This document shows positions 1 through 8,748 of a DNA stretch of 64,000 nucleotides, piece after piece. The stretch is from contig JALHPO010000003.1 in NCBI GenBank assembly GCA_022842445.1, positions 1 through 64,000 of the forward strand, written 5' to 3'. A program made the translations under genes and the position numbers. The stretch comes from Nitrospira sp. (GTDB taxonomy: Bacteria > Nitrospirota > Nitrospiria > Nitrospirales > Nitrospiraceae). Position 1 is the stretch's first letter. Each line of letters starts with the position of its first letter. A model generated the notes under the pieces. The model worked only from the letters and a program-made list of their open reading frames with translations, did no database searches and was not told where the DNA came from.

Positions 1-1619
1 AGCATGACGAACACCGGCCGCCCCAGGATCTTTCCGATCGACCAGGTGTAACCCCGTTGAGTCCGTCCGAACATCCGGTCGAACAACGACCAGAATCCGC
101 CCCGTTCTCCATGCTGAGGAGTGAGCACCAACGCGCAGAGCGCAGGGCTCAGGGTCAAGGCTACAAATCCCGAGACGGTGACCGAGATGGCAATCGTCGC
201 AGCAAATTCTTTGTAGAGCGCGCCCGTCACACCGCCGATGAAGCCGACGGGAACAAACACCGACACCAGCACCAGCACGATCGCAATGATCGGCGAAGTC
301 ACCTCGCTCATGGCGCGTTTGGCCGCTTCTTTCGGAGATAGGCGGGACTCCCGCATATGTCGTTCGACATTTTCCACCACTACGATCGCATCGTCTACGA
401 CAATACCGATGGCCAGAACCATTCCAAACAAGGTAATGGTATTGATAGAAAAACCCAGCGCCGCCAATCCGATAAAGGTACCGATGAGGGAAACGGGCAC
501 GGCGACGGTCGGGATGATGGTGGCGCGCCAGCTCTGGAGAAACACGTAGACGACCAGCACGACCAAGGCCATGGCCTCCGCCAGCGTTTTGACCACTTCC
601 TTGATCGAGATCTCGATAAAACGCGTAGTGTCATAGGGCGTGTCGTAGGACACACCGGGCGGAAAACTCTTGGCCAGCTCATCCATCTGCGCGCGTGTGC
701 GGCGTACGGTATCGAGCGCATTCGCTCCCGGAGCTAAGAATGTGAGAACAAACGTCGTCGGTTTGCTGTTCCAGCGCCCTTCAAGCCCGTAGGATTGCGC
801 CCCCAGTTCGATGCGAGCCACATCCTTGAGCCGGACCGTCGAACCATCCGGCATCGCGCGCACAATCAGTTCCTCGAAATCTTTGACGTCAGTCAGGCGG
901 CCTTTGGTGATGATCGGGATCGTCAACTCCGTTCCCTTCGGCGCCGGCTCCCTCCCGATGGTTCCGGCCGGATAGTCGCGATTCTGTTCGCGAATGATCC
1001 CGGTGATATCGCTCGGCGTCAGCTCCAACTTCGCCATCAGCAACGGATTCAGGATGATCCGCATGCTGTAATTCTGTTGCCCGAACACGAGCGCGTCGCC
1101 GACGCCCCTGACCCGTTTCAGATCGTCGACCACCCGGAGCGTAGCGTAGTTCGATAAGAACACCGCGTCATGCCGCGGATCAGTCGACTTCAGCGCGATG
1201 ACCACCACGAGATCCGGAGACAGCTTTTTGACGGAAATGCCCTGACGGACGACGTCAGGGGGAAGCTGCGGCTCCGCGAGTTTTTCGCGGTTCTGCGTCT
1301 GCACCTGAGCGATGTCCGGATCGGTGCCGATTTCGAAGGTGAGCTTGATCGAGACATGGCCGTCATTGCTGCTGGTCGATTCGTAGTAGAGCAAATTGTC
1401 GACACCGGGAAGCGTCACCTCGATCGGACGCGCCACGGCTTCTGCCGCGACTTCCGCACTTGCGCCGGGATAGTCGGCATCGATCTGGACGACCGGCGGC
1501 GTGATCTCCGGGAACTGCGCGATAGGCAGAAACTGCATAGCTAGCAGGCCCATCACCACGATGACGATGGAGACCACCGAGGCCATGATCGGCCGATCGA
1601 TAAAGGTATGCGAGATCAT
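1..1619 (-). CDS. RND efflux pump permease (HAE1/AcrB family), 3' end outside window
   Basis: Inner-membrane proton-driven drug/solute exporter of the hydrophobe/amphiphile efflux-1 family; about 539 N-terminal residues of a protein usually near 1030 long are visible. The start reads MISHTFIDRPIMASV followed by the first hydrophobic helix, and the first periplasmic half (PGASAEVAAEAVARPIE, then QVQTQNRE) is typical of AcrB. Helices from about residue 330 include GIVVDDAIVVVENVERH, the conserved Asp-Asp region of TM4 used in proton relay. It starts 3 bases after the adaptor gene's stop, so the pair is one operon. The ligand range cannot be told from sequence. The frame runs off the left edge. 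Confidence 0.95.
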   Translation of the reverse strand, partial: MISHTFIDRPIMASVVSIVIVVMGLLAMQFLPIAQFPEITPPVVQIDADYPGASAEVAAEAVARPIEVTLPGVDNLLYYESTSSNDGHVSIKLTFEIGTDPDIAQVQTQNREKLAEPQLPPDVVRQGISVKKLSPDLVVVIALKSTDPRHDAVFLSNYATLRVVDDLKRVRGVGDALVFGQQNYSMRIILNPLLMAKLELTPSDITGIIREQNRDYPAGTIGREPAPKGTELTIPIITKGRLTDVKDFEELIVRAMPDGSTVRLKDVARIELGAQSYGLEGRWNSKPTTFVLTFLAPGANALDTVRRTRAQMDELAKSFPPGVSYDTPYDTTRFIEISIKEVVKTLAEAMALVVLVVYVFLQSWRATIIPTVAVPVSLIGTFIGLAALGFSINTITLFGMVLAIGIVVDDAIVVVENVERHMRESRLSPKEAAKRAMSEVTSPIIAIVLVLVSVFVPVGFIGGVTGALYKEFAATIAISVTVSGFVALTLSPALCALVLTPQHGERGGFWSLFDRMFGRTQRGYTWSIGKILGRPVFVM

Positions 1620-1622
1620 GTG

Positions 1623-2798
1623 TCAGCCTTGTTTGGGTACGGGGGTAGAGGCAGGCGGATCGATTGACGGCGCCACCGGCACGGCCTTGACCGGTGCGCC
1701 GGGGCCGATTTTCATCAGCCCGTTGACCACGACACGATCGCCGGCCTTCAACCCGGCATCGATGAGCCACTGGGAGCCCTTCCAATCCGAAGCGACCACA
1801 TCCCGAATTTCGACCTTTTCTTCGTCGTTGACCACGAAGACAAACGGTCCGGTGGGGCCTTGCAGCACCGCCCGCTGAGGCACCAACACCGCCTCGGGCT
1901 TCACGTCCCCTTTGAAGCGGACTTTGACAAACTGCCCCGGCAGCAGGATTCGTTTGGGATTCGGAAATGTGATCCGGAACTGTCGCGCGCCTGTTTCGGT
2001 CCGGAGGCCCGGCTCCAACAGATCCAAGACGCCTTCGTTCGGATAGACCGTGCCGTCCATCAGCGTGAGCGCGCCGCGGAGTTTGTACACGCCGGGGTGC
2101 TGGATGCGATGCGCTTCCACGTCCCGGCGTCGCCGCAAGATGAAGGTCTCAGGCACACTGACCACCACGTACATCGGATCCACGCGGTGGATGATGGTCA
2201 AGAGATCCGTTTGAGCCGACACAAGCCGGCCTTCGTAATAACGGCTCCGTTCGATCAGCCCGTCGATCGGAGCGGTAATCAGCGTGTTATCCAGATCGAA
2301 CTGTGCCTTGATGAGATCGGCTTTGGCGCCTTGAAGCGCGGCCTCCGCGGCAAGATCGCCGGCCACCGCATCATCGACATCCTTCTGGCTGACGGCCTGT
2401 TCAGCCAGCAGCGGTTTCACACGCGCAAGGTCCTGCTTGGCCTGCACCAGTCTCGCTTCGGCTTGCGCGATCTTGGCTTTTGCACTGGCTGCGGCACCTT
2501 GGAACGGAATGGGATCGATTTGGTAGAGCCGATCACCCTGCTTGACGTCCCGTCCTTCCCGATATAACACCGCTTTCAGAATCCCGGTCACCTGCGGGCG
2601 GATTTCGACCGGCCTCGACGCTTCCGCCTGGCCGATGAATTCCGGCTCATCCGGCACCCGTTGCGTTGCAATGGTAATGACTTCGACCTGCGGCACCTGC
2701 TGCGCCGGCATCGATTCGGCTTCCTGCTTACAGCCGACGGCAAGAGCCAGGGAAATACCTGCGAGTGGAGCCACGATATACAATGATTGTTTCAGCAT
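1623..2798 (-). CDS. RND efflux periplasmic adaptor (membrane fusion protein)
   Basis: Adaptor linking the inner-membrane RND permease to an outer-membrane channel. The 391-residue protein begins with a lipoprotein signal whose lipobox ends in LAVGC (Cys23), so it is probably anchored by lipid. Next come the lipoyl-like hairpin half (EIRPQVTGILKAVLYREGRDV), an alpha-helical coiled coil rich in Ala/Lys/Gln (about residues 100-165), the second lipoyl half (ITAPIDGLIERSRYYEGRLV) and beta-barrel/membrane-proximal domains. Length and order fit AcrA/MexA. It lies 3 bp upstream of the permease gene in the same operon; no outer-membrane factor is visible in the window. Confidence 0.95.
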   Translation of the reverse strand: MLKQSLYIVAPLAGISLALAVGCKQEAESMPAQQVPQVEVITIATQRVPDEPEFIGQAEASRPVEIRPQVTGILKAVLYREGRDVKQGDRLYQIDPIPFQGAAASAKAKIAQAEARLVQAKQDLARVKPLLAEQAVSQKDVDDAVAGDLAAEAALQGAKADLIKAQFDLDNTLITAPIDGLIERSRYYEGRLVSAQTDLLTIIHRVDPMYVVVSVPETFILRRRRDVEAHRIQHPGVYKLRGALTLMDGTVYPNEGVLDLLEPGLRTETGARQFRITFPNPKRILLPGQFVKVRFKGDVKPEAVLVPQRAVLQGPTGPFVFVVNDEEKVEIRDVVASDWKGSQWLIDAGLKAGDRVVVNGLMKIGPGAPVKAVPVAPSIDPPASTPVPKQG

Positions 2799-2971
2799 AT
2801 GTGTTCGCCGTTCACCTCAAGAAAGTGAATACGCAGTGTACCTCGTTGTACTTCGCATTCGCCACTAGGAAACCCTGTTGCACGATCATCCCCCGACCAT
2901 TCGAACAGAGACCCTGCAATTCCGGAAATCCCTGACGCGCATGCTGCAGCTGCATGGTCGATCTGCGATCC

Positions 2972-3490
2972 TCATCCCTTGAACCGATACCCGGCTCTTT
3001 CCACCGCCCGCTGCACGGCACTCATCACTGCGGGGCTGTCTGAATAGGGCATTACGTTAACCTCGGGAGCGGCTTGCAGATCGGCCAGCAGCCGGTCTAC
3101 TTCCGTGGCAGGCAACATGTCGCAGGTTTCATACAAACCGCCCGGGCTTTCTTCGATCACGTTATGGGCTGGGAGAATGCCGTAAATCATTCCGATGATA
3201 TGGGTCGCAGGTGTCGGCATGAGGAGCGCGGCTATGGCGCCATGGTCAAGCCGAAGCTTGGCAGCCACAGGAAACGGCGCCCCGCCACGCAATCGCTGGA
3301 TGGCAGGCATCAGGATCTTTTCTTCCATACCGATATGCCGCAGGAGCCCCGCGCGGAATTGATGGTACGCCGACTCGTCCATCGGGCCGGAATCAGCCGC
3401 CGCCGATTGAAGCAGCACATCGAGACGCCGATGGTCCTCCATAAGAAACCTGGTAATCGGCCCCTGCCTTTCCTGCCCTCGCTTTCCCAT
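2972..3490 (-). CDS. Hemerythrin (HHE) domain protein
   Basis: A 172-residue cytosolic protein with the four-helix metal-binding pattern of hemerythrin: H20 in MEDHRRLD, H52 plus E56 in RHIGMEEK, H83 in LDHGAIAALL, and H109/E113 in PAHNVIEE. Such domains bind a di-iron centre and act in oxygen, NO or iron sensing and storage. The last 40 residues (LPATEVDRLLADLQAAPEV onward) resemble the C-terminal tail found on some HHE proteins. It sits upstream of the RND operon on the same strand but more than 170 bp away, so co-transcription is uncertain. Function beyond di-iron binding is not predicted. Confidence 0.85.
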   Translation of the reverse strand: MGKRGQERQGPITRFLMEDHRRLDVLLQSAAADSGPMDESAYHQFRAGLLRHIGMEEKILMPAIQRLRGGAPFPVAAKLRLDHGAIAALLMPTPATHIIGMIYGILPAHNVIEESPGGLYETCDMLPATEVDRLLADLQAAPEVNVMPYSDSPAVMSAVQRAVERAGYRFKG

Positions 3491-3538
3491 CCAACTCCTG
3501 TTATTCGGTTCGCCTGCCGCTCCACCGCATCACGAATG

Positions 3539-3861
3539 TCATGGACACCGCCGCTCGCCGGGATCAATCTCCTCAGAGCCCCCACGCACCCCTGTAATCT
3601 CCTCCACGATGCATCGGGTCAAACAGCCGGTCGCACGAAGCCTTGCACCTTGCCGCCACAGCCTGTCCAGCAGCGCCTTCCCGGTGGCATCGATGAATGT
3701 CACGCCGGACAAATCGATGGCGGCATGCTCCCGTTGACCGCCTGTCAGCCCGGACCAATAGCCGTTGAGTTCTTCCACCCATGGACCCGCCAGACGCCCC
3801 TCAAGGATGAGCGAGAGTGAATCTTTTTCCGTACCGCGCTGTCCGGTAATCTTCAACAATC
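3539..3861 (-). CDS. STAS-domain protein (anti-sigma factor antagonist-like)
   Basis: The frame is open up to ATG at 3955, but the upstream 30 residues look non-coding, and a TTG at 3861 is preceded by GGGAGCAGGAGA, a good ribosome site, so I choose it (107 residues). The fold signature is a hydrophobic strand LSLILEGRLAGPWVEEL, then AAIDLSGVTFIDATGKALL. In SpoIIAA-type proteins the DSSG loop carries the phosphorylated Ser; here it reads DATG, with Thr at that place. A role in partner switching or signalling is inferred from the family only; no anti-sigma kinase gene lies nearby. Confidence 0.7.
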
Positions 3862-3963
3862 TCCTGCTCCCTTCCCCTCTCGCATGCCCGTTAAGCGACG
3901 AGGTCAGTCCCCAAGTGCGTGCTCGTAGGTCTCCGCCATGGCGCATCAAAATCACTGCTCAGA

Positions 3964-4218
3964 TCAAACCCGCGCCACATTCTTCTCCAACTGTAACCGG
4001 CGGTTCTGCAGAATGACCGGGTCGATCACCTCACCACACTGCACACAACGACGTGCCAGAGAACCAAGTTGACCGGTATCACTCGCAAAGTCGAAGCACG
4101 ATTCGACAACCATCAGACCTCTGCACCGCCAGCACCGCACCTGACCGGCAGGAACTCCTGCCGATGCAGAGCGCTCTCTCTTCAAATCTCTCCCGGGAAA
4201 CATTGCTGCCCTAGCCAT
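3964..4218 (-). CDS. Small zinc-ribbon protein of unknown function
   Basis: The frame opens at 4290, but AGGGAGG sits 6 bases before the ATG at 4218, which decides the start (84 residues, MARAAMFPGRD...). Two Cys pairs, CWRC and CVQC, about 35 residues apart, form a likely zinc ribbon. The family is not one I can name. It is on the same strand as the STAS gene, about 100 bp upstream of it. The cysteine spacing suggests a structural zinc rather than a catalytic site. Confidence 0.65.
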   Translation of the reverse strand: MARAAMFPGRDLKRERSASAGVPAGQVRCWRCRGLMVVESCFDFASDTGQLGSLARRCVQCGEVIDPVILQNRRLQLEKNVARV

Positions 4219-4611
4219 GGTCGGCCTCCCTTCCATCACTGTTTGTAGATCCCACAGAGCAACTCGCGTTCCAGCAGAGCTCAGGCGCAAGAGCGATCTC
4301 CGAAGTTCCCGAAACTCAATGAGGTTTGACTGTTCTCACTGAGAAGTCTTCGTGTGAAGAATGGCAAATGTCGACGATGATCTGCCGATGTGACGGCACG
4401 CTGCCGAATGGTCGGCACAGGCGGCCTATAGCCCGCATTCCTCATGACAGTTCGTCGTAAAAGAGTGACCTCTGCGCGACAGGCGGGAAGAGCGTGACTT
4501 GCCGGACACGCAAGTCCGGTCCTTGCAGGCTCGCCAGTCCTGCCACCCTCGCTCCTCTCGCGGGAATCGTAAATTGGCGGTTACAGTAGAAGCGTTCCTG
4601 AATACTATGGG
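4219..4611. other. Intergenic stretch without recognised feature
   Basis: Between the zinc-ribbon gene and the stop of the sigma-54 activator, 393 bp. Open frames across it are short and have no family resemblance. A weak hairpin (TCTTC-GTGT-GAAGA near 4347) was seen, without a following T run. I looked for -24/-12 sigma-54 promoter elements and found no convincing TGGCAC/TTGC pair. Confidence 0.5.
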
Positions 4612-6177
4612 CTAGGAAAGGCGGGAGATACCGAGCTTCTGCATTTTGGACTGAAGAGTCGTACGTTTCATACCCAGCCGAGCGGCAGCACCGGCAGGAC
4701 CCCCAATCACCCATTTGGCTGCGTCAAGAGCACGCCTGATGTGGTCCCGCTCGGCATCTTCCAAGCTGGTGACAGACCGGGCGTCCGTGGGGCCCGCTAC
4801 CGTCAGCTCCGCGAGCGGCACATGAAGATCGGTGCCCCGAGAGAGAATCACCGCTCGTTCGATCAGGTTTTCCAACTCCCGAATGTTGCCGGGCCAATGG
4901 TAGGCCGAAAGCGCGGCCATCACCCCGGCAGGGATCGTCTCGACACGTTTGTCCATCCGGCGGGCCAATTTCTGTGCAAAATAGCGGACCAGCAATGGAA
5001 TGTCCTCCCGACGGTCACGCAGGGGAGGCAGGGTCACCGGAAAAACGTTAAGGCGGTAAAAGAGATCGCTGCGAAACTGTTTCTCAGCCACCATGCTCAG
5101 GAGGTCTCGATTCGTCGCCGCCACCAGCCGGACGTTGACTTTGGTCGTCCTGGTGCTGCCGAGACGCTCGAACTCCTGTTCTTGCAGGACCCGCAGCAGT
5201 TTGGATTGCAGCTCGAGCGGGACATCCCCGACCTCATCAAGAAACAGGGTGCCGCCATCGGCAAGTTCGAAACGGCCGATCTTTTGTGCAATGGCTCCGG
5301 TGAAGGCGCCCCGCTCATGGCCGAATAACTCGCTCTCCAGGAGGCCGGACGGAATTGCCGCACAGTTCAACTTCACGAAGGTCCGTTCCTGCCGCCCGCT
5401 CAGGTTGTGAATGGCGCGGGCAATCAGCTCTTTGCCTGTACCGGTCTCTCCCAGAATGAGGACGGTTGAGTCGGTCGGTGCGACGATCTCAACCTCCTTC
5501 AATACCCGTTTCAGCACGGGGCTCTCCCCGATGATTTCTTCAAAGTTGTAGTCGAGACGAATCTCGTCTTCGAGGTAGAGCTTCTCCTTGGCCAGCTTGT
5601 CCTTGAGCTCGGCAATCTGCTGGAAGGCCAACGCATTCTCCACAGCGACAGCTACTTGTTTGGCAACCAGTTGCAGAAACTCTAGATCCGTCTCGCTATA
5701 GGCCTCCTTCTCCAAGCTCAAGAATCCCATGGCGCCCAATCGCCGTCCCGCGGTGGTCAGGGGAACGAAGCAAAACGAGTTGGCTCCATCCTCCATCATG
5801 CAGCCGATCACCTTGGGCCATCGACGTTCCTGTGCCACATTGGGCACGAGAAGCGCTTGCTGCGTTTGCCACACGACCCCGGCAGGGCTTTCATCGACCG
5901 GCCCCTCGTGACCGCCAACCAAGTCGGCCGGCACGTTTGCCTGAATAGTGTGCAACCGCATGGTATTCCTGACGGGATCGTGCAAGGAGAGAGCGACAAA
6001 ATTGACTTGCACCACGCGGGGAAGATGCTGCGCAAGATCACGACAAAGGGTATCGAGGTCCCGCTGCGCAGCAATCGCCTGAGCCACTTCCAGGAGGCCT
6101 TGATACCGCTCCGCCAGACTTTCACAGGGAGAAGTGGATGGCCGATTCATAGTCGTGCAGTATGGCGCATCAAACAC
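4612..6177 (-). CDS. Sigma-54-dependent transcriptional activator with GAF sensor (FhlA/NtrC-like)
   Basis: A 521-residue enhancer-binding protein. Residues about 20-185 form a GAF domain (ligand or redox sensing), then a short coiled linker, then the AAA+ core: Walker A GETGTGKE (243-250), GAFTGA loop that contacts sigma-54 (290-295), Walker B LFLDEVGD (311-318), and an arginine-finger region. The C-terminus ends in a Fis-type helix-turn-helix (GMKRTTLQSKMQKLGI). The layout equals the C-terminal two thirds of FhlA, so it should sense a small molecule rather than be phosphorylated. No obvious start-site ribosome sequence was found; ATG at 6151 (MNRPSTS) is an alternative. Targets are unknown. 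Confidence 0.93.
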   Translation of the reverse strand: MFDAPYCTTMNRPSTSPCESLAERYQGLLEVAQAIAAQRDLDTLCRDLAQHLPRVVQVNFVALSLHDPVRNTMRLHTIQANVPADLVGGHEGPVDESPAGVVWQTQQALLVPNVAQERRWPKVIGCMMEDGANSFCFVPLTTAGRRLGAMGFLSLEKEAYSETDLEFLQLVAKQVAVAVENALAFQQIAELKDKLAKEKLYLEDEIRLDYNFEEIIGESPVLKRVLKEVEIVAPTDSTVLILGETGTGKELIARAIHNLSGRQERTFVKLNCAAIPSGLLESELFGHERGAFTGAIAQKIGRFELADGGTLFLDEVGDVPLELQSKLLRVLQEQEFERLGSTRTTKVNVRLVAATNRDLLSMVAEKQFRSDLFYRLNVFPVTLPPLRDRREDIPLLVRYFAQKLARRMDKRVETIPAGVMAALSAYHWPGNIRELENLIERAVILSRGTDLHVPLAELTVAGPTDARSVTSLEDAERDHIRRALDAAKWVIGGPAGAAARLGMKRTTLQSKMQKLGISRLS

Positions 6178-6232
6178 CGACGGCTCAAGAGGCCGTTGAT
6201 CAAATCAGATGCGGTGCAAATCACTCTGCCCG

Positions 6233-6469
6233 TCAGAGCGTCTGGTGCGTGCCGTCGCAAAACGGCGGCGTCTTGGTCTGTTTGCACTGACACAACGCAA
6301 TGTCTTTCTTCTCCTTCACGATAAACTCAACCGGCTCGAATCCGGTTCCCTGATGCGATCCATCACAGAACGGTTGGTCTCGCGAGCGTCCGCAGGAACA
6401 CCAGTAGTAAGTTCCCGGATCTAATGACATGACTGAGGGCTCTTTGGCGGCGATGCGTGGCTTTTCCAT
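6233..6469 (-). CDS. CDGSH-type iron-sulfur protein, two copies of the motif
   Basis: A 78-residue soluble protein with two CDGSH-type [2Fe-2S] sites: CSCGRSRDQPFCDGSH and CQCKQTKTPPFCDGTH. Each has the Cys-X-Cys...Cys-X3-His ligand set known from mitoNEET relatives. Bacterial double-motif forms are small redox/electron-transfer proteins of unclear partner. The start is supported by GAGGAGG 6 bases upstream of ATG; that ribosome site lies in the palindrome GGAGGACCTCC and could be masked in the mRNA. It is 55 bp upstream of the sigma-54 activator gene on the same strand, so it may share a transcript with it. Confidence 0.9.
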   Translation of the reverse strand: MEKPRIAAKEPSVMSLDPGTYYWCSCGRSRDQPFCDGSHQGTGFEPVEFIVKEKKDIALCQCKQTKTPPFCDGTHQTL

Positions 6470-6855
6470 GGAGGTCCTCCTCTGCGGTGGTTAGGATCAC
6501 GCTGAGCGACAGCAGTATACCGTTTCCCCACGAACTTCGCACATCCGCTTGCTAGATCTCGCCTCCTTTTCCCCGACCTAGCCGGCATCCGCAGAATCTC
6601 TCTCTTCACTCTGCAATCAACAGACAACTTCATCGTGGCCTATCGACTATCGCGTCGCCTTTTCTTCTGGTATGGGAGGAGATCTTGAACGGACAGCGAA
6701 GAACTGCCAAGCCGGACGTCGATTCATTTGATGAGACGGAGGCATTGGTTGCTCTGTTTATGGTATTTACATAGCTCGATCTGGCACATAAGCCCTGGCC
6801 GAGCCGGGCGTCTCGCACCGGGGCTGAAAGTGCAAACTCTCATAGGTAAGAAGAC
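6470..6855. other. Divergent intergenic region, probable promoters
   Basis: 386 bp between the CDGSH gene (minus strand) and the antiporter gene (plus strand). It must hold the promoters of both, since they diverge. An AT-rich patch around 6745-6775 (TTGCTC ... TATTTACATAG) could be a promoter for the antiporter, but I do not regard it as proven. No hairpin terminator or coding region recognised. Confidence 0.4.
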
Positions 6856-8370
6856 ATGGCGCTGACGATCGAAGATATTCTTATCGCCGCTTCCGGGCTC
6901 TTACTGCTCAGCGTGATCGCGAGTAAGGCGTTCGGTCGCATGGGGATTCCGGCCCTCTTATTGTTCCTCGGTATCGGGATGCTGGCAGGGTCGGATGGTC
7001 TAGGCGGCATACATTTCGACAATCCCTGGTTGGCCCAGTCCCTCGGCGTCGTGGCGTTGACCTTCATCCTGTTTGCCGGCGGGATGGACACTGATTGGGA
7101 GAGCGTACGGAAGGCTTTGAAAATTGGGGTGGGCCTGTCGACCGTGGGAGTGGCCGTGACGGCCGGGTTAGTCGGCTGGTTCGCCGTGGCCGCATTGCAG
7201 ATGTCATGGCACGAGGGGCTCCTCATCGGCGCGATCGTGTCCTCGACCGATGCCGCGGCGGTGTTTGCCGTGATGCGATCCCGCTACGTCAGCCTGCGCG
7301 GCATCTTGAAACCATTGCTGGAACTGGAGTCCGGCAGCAACGATCCGATGGCAGTCTTTCTCACCATCGGTATCATTTCCCTGATCACGGGAGCTTCCGG
7401 TTCACCGCTCGACCTGGTACCGATGTTCATACGGCAAATGGTGCTCGGCGGAGCGATCGGGTACGGGATCGGCAAGTTGATGGTGTTGCTGGTGAACCGG
7501 CTGCATCTGGAATATGAAGGGCTCTATCCCGTGTTGACCCTGTCCTTCGTGCTCCTCACATACAGCGGCAGCACATGGCTCGGCGGAAATGGATTTTTGG
7601 CCGTGTATTTGGCCGGGCTCATGATGGGAAACAGCGAATTTGTCCATAAACGAAGCCTGACCCGTTTTCACGACGGGCTCGCATGGCTGATGCAGATCAC
7701 CATGTTCCTGGCTCTCGGATTGCAAGTCTTTCCCACACAGCTCGTGCCGATCGCCGGTACCGGTCTACTGTTGGCGTTGTTCCTGATGTTCATCGCCAGG
7801 CCCGTGGCTGTGTTTGCGACCTTGGCATTTACGCACCTCAACATGAGGGAGAAAACCATGGTCGCCTGGGTTGGATTGCGCGGAGCCGTGCCGATTATTC
7901 TGGCCACCTTTCCGCTCCTCGCCGGGGTTCCTCAGGCCACCACGACGTTTCATCTTGTGTTTTTTATCGTCCTGACATCGGTGTTGTTACAGGGCACGTC
8001 CATCCCGGTCGTAGCCCGATGGCTGAAGGTCGATGAGCCGTTGACGCCGCGCAAGGAGGCTTCACCGGTATGGGACGCGCCGACGAGCCTCAAGAGCGGG
8101 CTCCTGGAAGTGCGAATTCCGGATCAATCCATGGCGATTGGTCAGCGACTGCTGGATCTCGGCCTGCCGAAAGGGGCATTCATCCTGCTGATGGCTCGAA
8201 ACGGCCAGTGTTTTGTTCCGGACGGAACGACCGTGCTGCAAGCCCATGACTCTCTGCTGGCCTTCACGGATCAACCTTCCCTCCTACGATTGCGTTCGAT
8301 CCTCGAAAGCCGGCGTCCTGCTTCGCCGGGCGAGGAATCTCCGGATGACCGGGACATCGAAGTCGTGTAA
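6856..8370 (+). CDS. K+/H+ (or Na+/H+) antiporter, CPA1 NhaP2/CvrA type
   Basis: A 504-residue inner-membrane exchanger. Residues about 1-395 hold roughly 12 hydrophobic helices of the Na+/H+ exchanger fold, with the conserved SSTDAAAVFAVMRS and LELESGSNDPMAVFLTIG motifs that carry the ion-binding acidic residues. The last 90 residues (LKSGLLEVRIPDQSMAIGQ onward) are a TrkA-C domain, a cytosolic regulatory module of the NhaP2/CvrA subgroup. It probably lowers cytoplasmic K+ or Na+. It is followed by a universal stress gene and then a second antiporter, all on the plus strand, but with gaps over 250 bp, so separate transcripts are likely. Confidence 0.92.
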   Translation: MALTIEDILIAASGLLLLSVIASKAFGRMGIPALLLFLGIGMLAGSDGLGGIHFDNPWLAQSLGVVALTFILFAGGMDTDWESVRKALKIGVGLSTVGVAVTAGLVGWFAVAALQMSWHEGLLIGAIVSSTDAAAVFAVMRSRYVSLRGILKPLLELESGSNDPMAVFLTIGIISLITGASGSPLDLVPMFIRQMVLGGAIGYGIGKLMVLLVNRLHLEYEGLYPVLTLSFVLLTYSGSTWLGGNGFLAVYLAGLMMGNSEFVHKRSLTRFHDGLAWLMQITMFLALGLQVFPTQLVPIAGTGLLLALFLMFIARPVAVFATLAFTHLNMREKTMVAWVGLRGAVPIILATFPLLAGVPQATTTFHLVFFIVLTSVLLQGTSIPVVARWLKVDEPLTPRKEASPVWDAPTSLKSGLLEVRIPDQSMAIGQRLLDLGLPKGAFILLMARNGQCFVPDGTTVLQAHDSLLAFTDQPSLLRLRSILESRRPASPGEESPDDRDIEVV

Positions 8371-8748
8371 TGACACTCCGCGACGAAAACTCTCTAGTGA
8401 CAAGGCTGGAACTCATGTCAGCATCGGTTTCCCGACGACAACGCGCTTCAATTCATCAACGTCAGCCCTTTAAGAGCGTGCGAATCTCCGGAAATATCGT
8501 GTTTCGTTCTTTTGGTCGGGCTGCGTATGGGCCGAGAGTTTGTCGCTCTTCAATTTTGAGATAAGTTCCAGCCCACAGCTTCCCTTCGAGAGTACGGCGA
8601 CAGACATCCCTCCTGGCAATTGACCTGAGCGAAACCGGTGAACTATAAAAAGCCTTCCGAGGTGGCTGTCCCGCAGAATGACGGCTCCATCCGCAGTAGT
8701 GCCGTCATCATGCGGATGTACGAATTATTTGTGGAGTGAGCGAAGAGC
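8371..8748. other. Intergenic stretch without recognised feature
   Basis: 378 bp between the antiporter and the universal stress gene. Short frames are present on both strands but none shows family resemblance or a good ribosome site. It should hold the promoter for the stress gene; the sequence TTATTTGTGGAGTGAGCGAAGAGC directly upstream of that start is only a weak ribosome site. Confidence 0.4.

Noticed and set aside
1..1600. Plus-strand open frames of 94-126 codons opposite the RND permease
   Set aside because: They lie antisense to a long, clearly recognisable AcrB-type frame and lack family resemblance.
2812..3021. 69-codon minus-strand frame between the adaptor and hemerythrin genes
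   Set aside because: No ribosome site, no protein-like composition, and it overlaps the end of the hemerythrin gene.
4219..4611. Sigma-54 (-24/-12) promoter near the activator gene
   Set aside because: GGCACG is present near 4394 but is not followed by a TTGC element at the correct spacing.
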